In this document: positions 10,924-11,444 of the stretch, piece after piece
How the letters are laid out: the number at the start of each line of letters is the position of its first letter
How positions within the stretch are numbered: the first letter of the stretch is position 1
NCBI GenBank assembly: GCA_000787465.1
Contig: JSYX01000839.1
Coordinates: 1-11,444 of the forward strand
DNA from: Thermomucor indicae-seudaticae
Lineage: Eukaryota > Mucoromycota > Mucoromycetes > Mucorales > Lichtheimiaceae
Direction of reading: 5' to 3'
DNA length: 11,444 nt
Program-made: the position numbers and the translations under genes
The notes under the pieces: generated by a model
What the model was told of the DNA's origin: nothing
Seen by the model: the letters and a program-made list of their open reading frames with translations, nothing else
Database searches by the model: none

Positions 10924-11444
10924 AATTGCCTGATTCCGGAGGAATGGCTACCATTGTTTTGCTTCACCCGAACCGAACGATTGTAGTCGTCCTCACCGGT
11001 CGAGTTTGCTTCATCATGTGCCGTTTTCCTTTTGAGCGTGATTGACCCAACGAGCTCACAGGCCTTTTCCAGGTTACTCGACAGTTCCGTTCCAAACGTG
11101 TGGGCAAGGAGGAAGCATGCCTGGTCCACATACTCAGGCAGCAACGAGTGCAAGAAAGCAATTACCCACAATGGTTGATTTTCACAGCCGGCCCGAGGCA
11201 TTTTTGCTGGAATTTCTGGGCATACTCGGAAAAGGGTTCATGGGGTCGCTGCTTAAGTTGCAAGACCTCCATTTGCATTAGGTACTTACGGTGCGGCGCA
11301 TCGAACTTCTTGCGAAGCATTTCCCTGACATTGTCCCAATTGAGTTGTTTGCCCTCAAGGTGCTTGTTGAACCACGTGCGCTGCGTTGAGTTCATGCACA
11401 TGGGCAACAGGCGTTCCCATTCCTGTTCTGGGTCCAGAGCGTGA
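10924..11444 (-). pseudogene. Ty3/gypsy gag (capsid region), 5'-truncated by the window, frameshifted
   Basis: The frame is open from the window edge. It encodes a Retrotrans_gag-like capsid region: WFNKHLEGKQLNWDNVREML, a KKFDAPHRKY stretch, then PFSEYAQKFQQK. At 11201-11205 an A5 run on the coding strand is followed by a switch to the -1 frame, which carries the expected continuation (AGCENQPLWVIAFLHSLLPE). One lost A in the run would explain it. The second frame continues to a TGA just past the next frame's first codon near 10921. Its C-terminal part is Lys/Asn/Ser-rich, the usual lead into a nucleocapsid. In this type of element gag forms the virus-like particle in the cytoplasm. Confidence 0.8.

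Larger units (their letters stand above)
9722..11444 (-). mobile_element. Decayed Ty3/gypsy LTR retrotransposon, truncated at both ends of view
   Basis: In minus-strand order the region encodes gag, a CCHC-like knuckle, retropepsin, a linker and the beginning of reverse transcriptase, the order expected of a Ty3/gypsy gag-pol. The 5' part continues past the window edge, so the 5' LTR and primer-binding site are not seen. The 3' part (rest of RT, RNase H, integrase, 3' LTR) is absent: similarity stops where the MITE begins and does not resume beyond it. At least three frameshifts and two adjacent stop codons interrupt it, so it is an old, non-autonomous copy. Confidence 0.85.

Overview
The window looks like nuclear DNA of an early-diverging fungus, most likely a Mucoromycota/Mucorales species. 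The two large genes are orthologues of conserved eukaryotic proteins. They are cut by many short (54-74 nt) GT-AG introns, with CTAAC/CTGAC-like branch sites in several of them. A Ty3/gypsy element at one end carries gag and pol motifs of the kind common in these fungi. The lineage call is an inference from gene architecture and protein style. No marker in the window proves it.

All genes run on the minus strand. From right to left: (i) 9722-11444, a decayed Ty3/gypsy retrotransposon with gag, retropepsin and the first part of reverse transcriptase, broken by frameshifts and stops and cut at its left side by a 141-bp TA-flanked MITE-like element (9579-9723); (ii) 9134-9578, an unassigned upstream region holding a short poly(A)-tailed insertion between 13-bp direct repeats; (iii) 3898-9133, a complete 16-exon gene for the TRAPPII subunit Trs120/TRAPPC9 (1419 aa in my model); (iv) 3158-3614, a small four-exon gene for a 90-aa helical protein I cannot name; (v) 245-3042, a complete 11-exon gene for a Ded1/DDX3-type DEAD-box RNA helicase (720 aa); (vi) 1-244, its 3' flank with a poly(A) signal.

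The three host genes are tandem and tightly packed, but they do not form an obvious pathway. Trs120 acts in Golgi/endosome Rab activation and Ded1 in translation initiation. The splice models were assembled by hand from splice signals, reading phase and family similarity. For the two large genes every junction keeps phase and the totals come out as whole codons.

The most unusual structure is in the N-terminal part of the Ded1 gene. Five consecutive exons (3-7) are all phase 2-2 and a multiple of three in length. Five consecutive exons (4-8) each place a Trp as the first full codon, three of them as W-K-Q. This looks like exon duplication in a disordered tail, with every unit skippable without a frame change. 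Other points of note are paired UGUACAAUA (PUF-type) sites just after the Trs120 stop codon, a GC-AG intron in the helicase, and nested mobile-element debris close to the Trs120 start.
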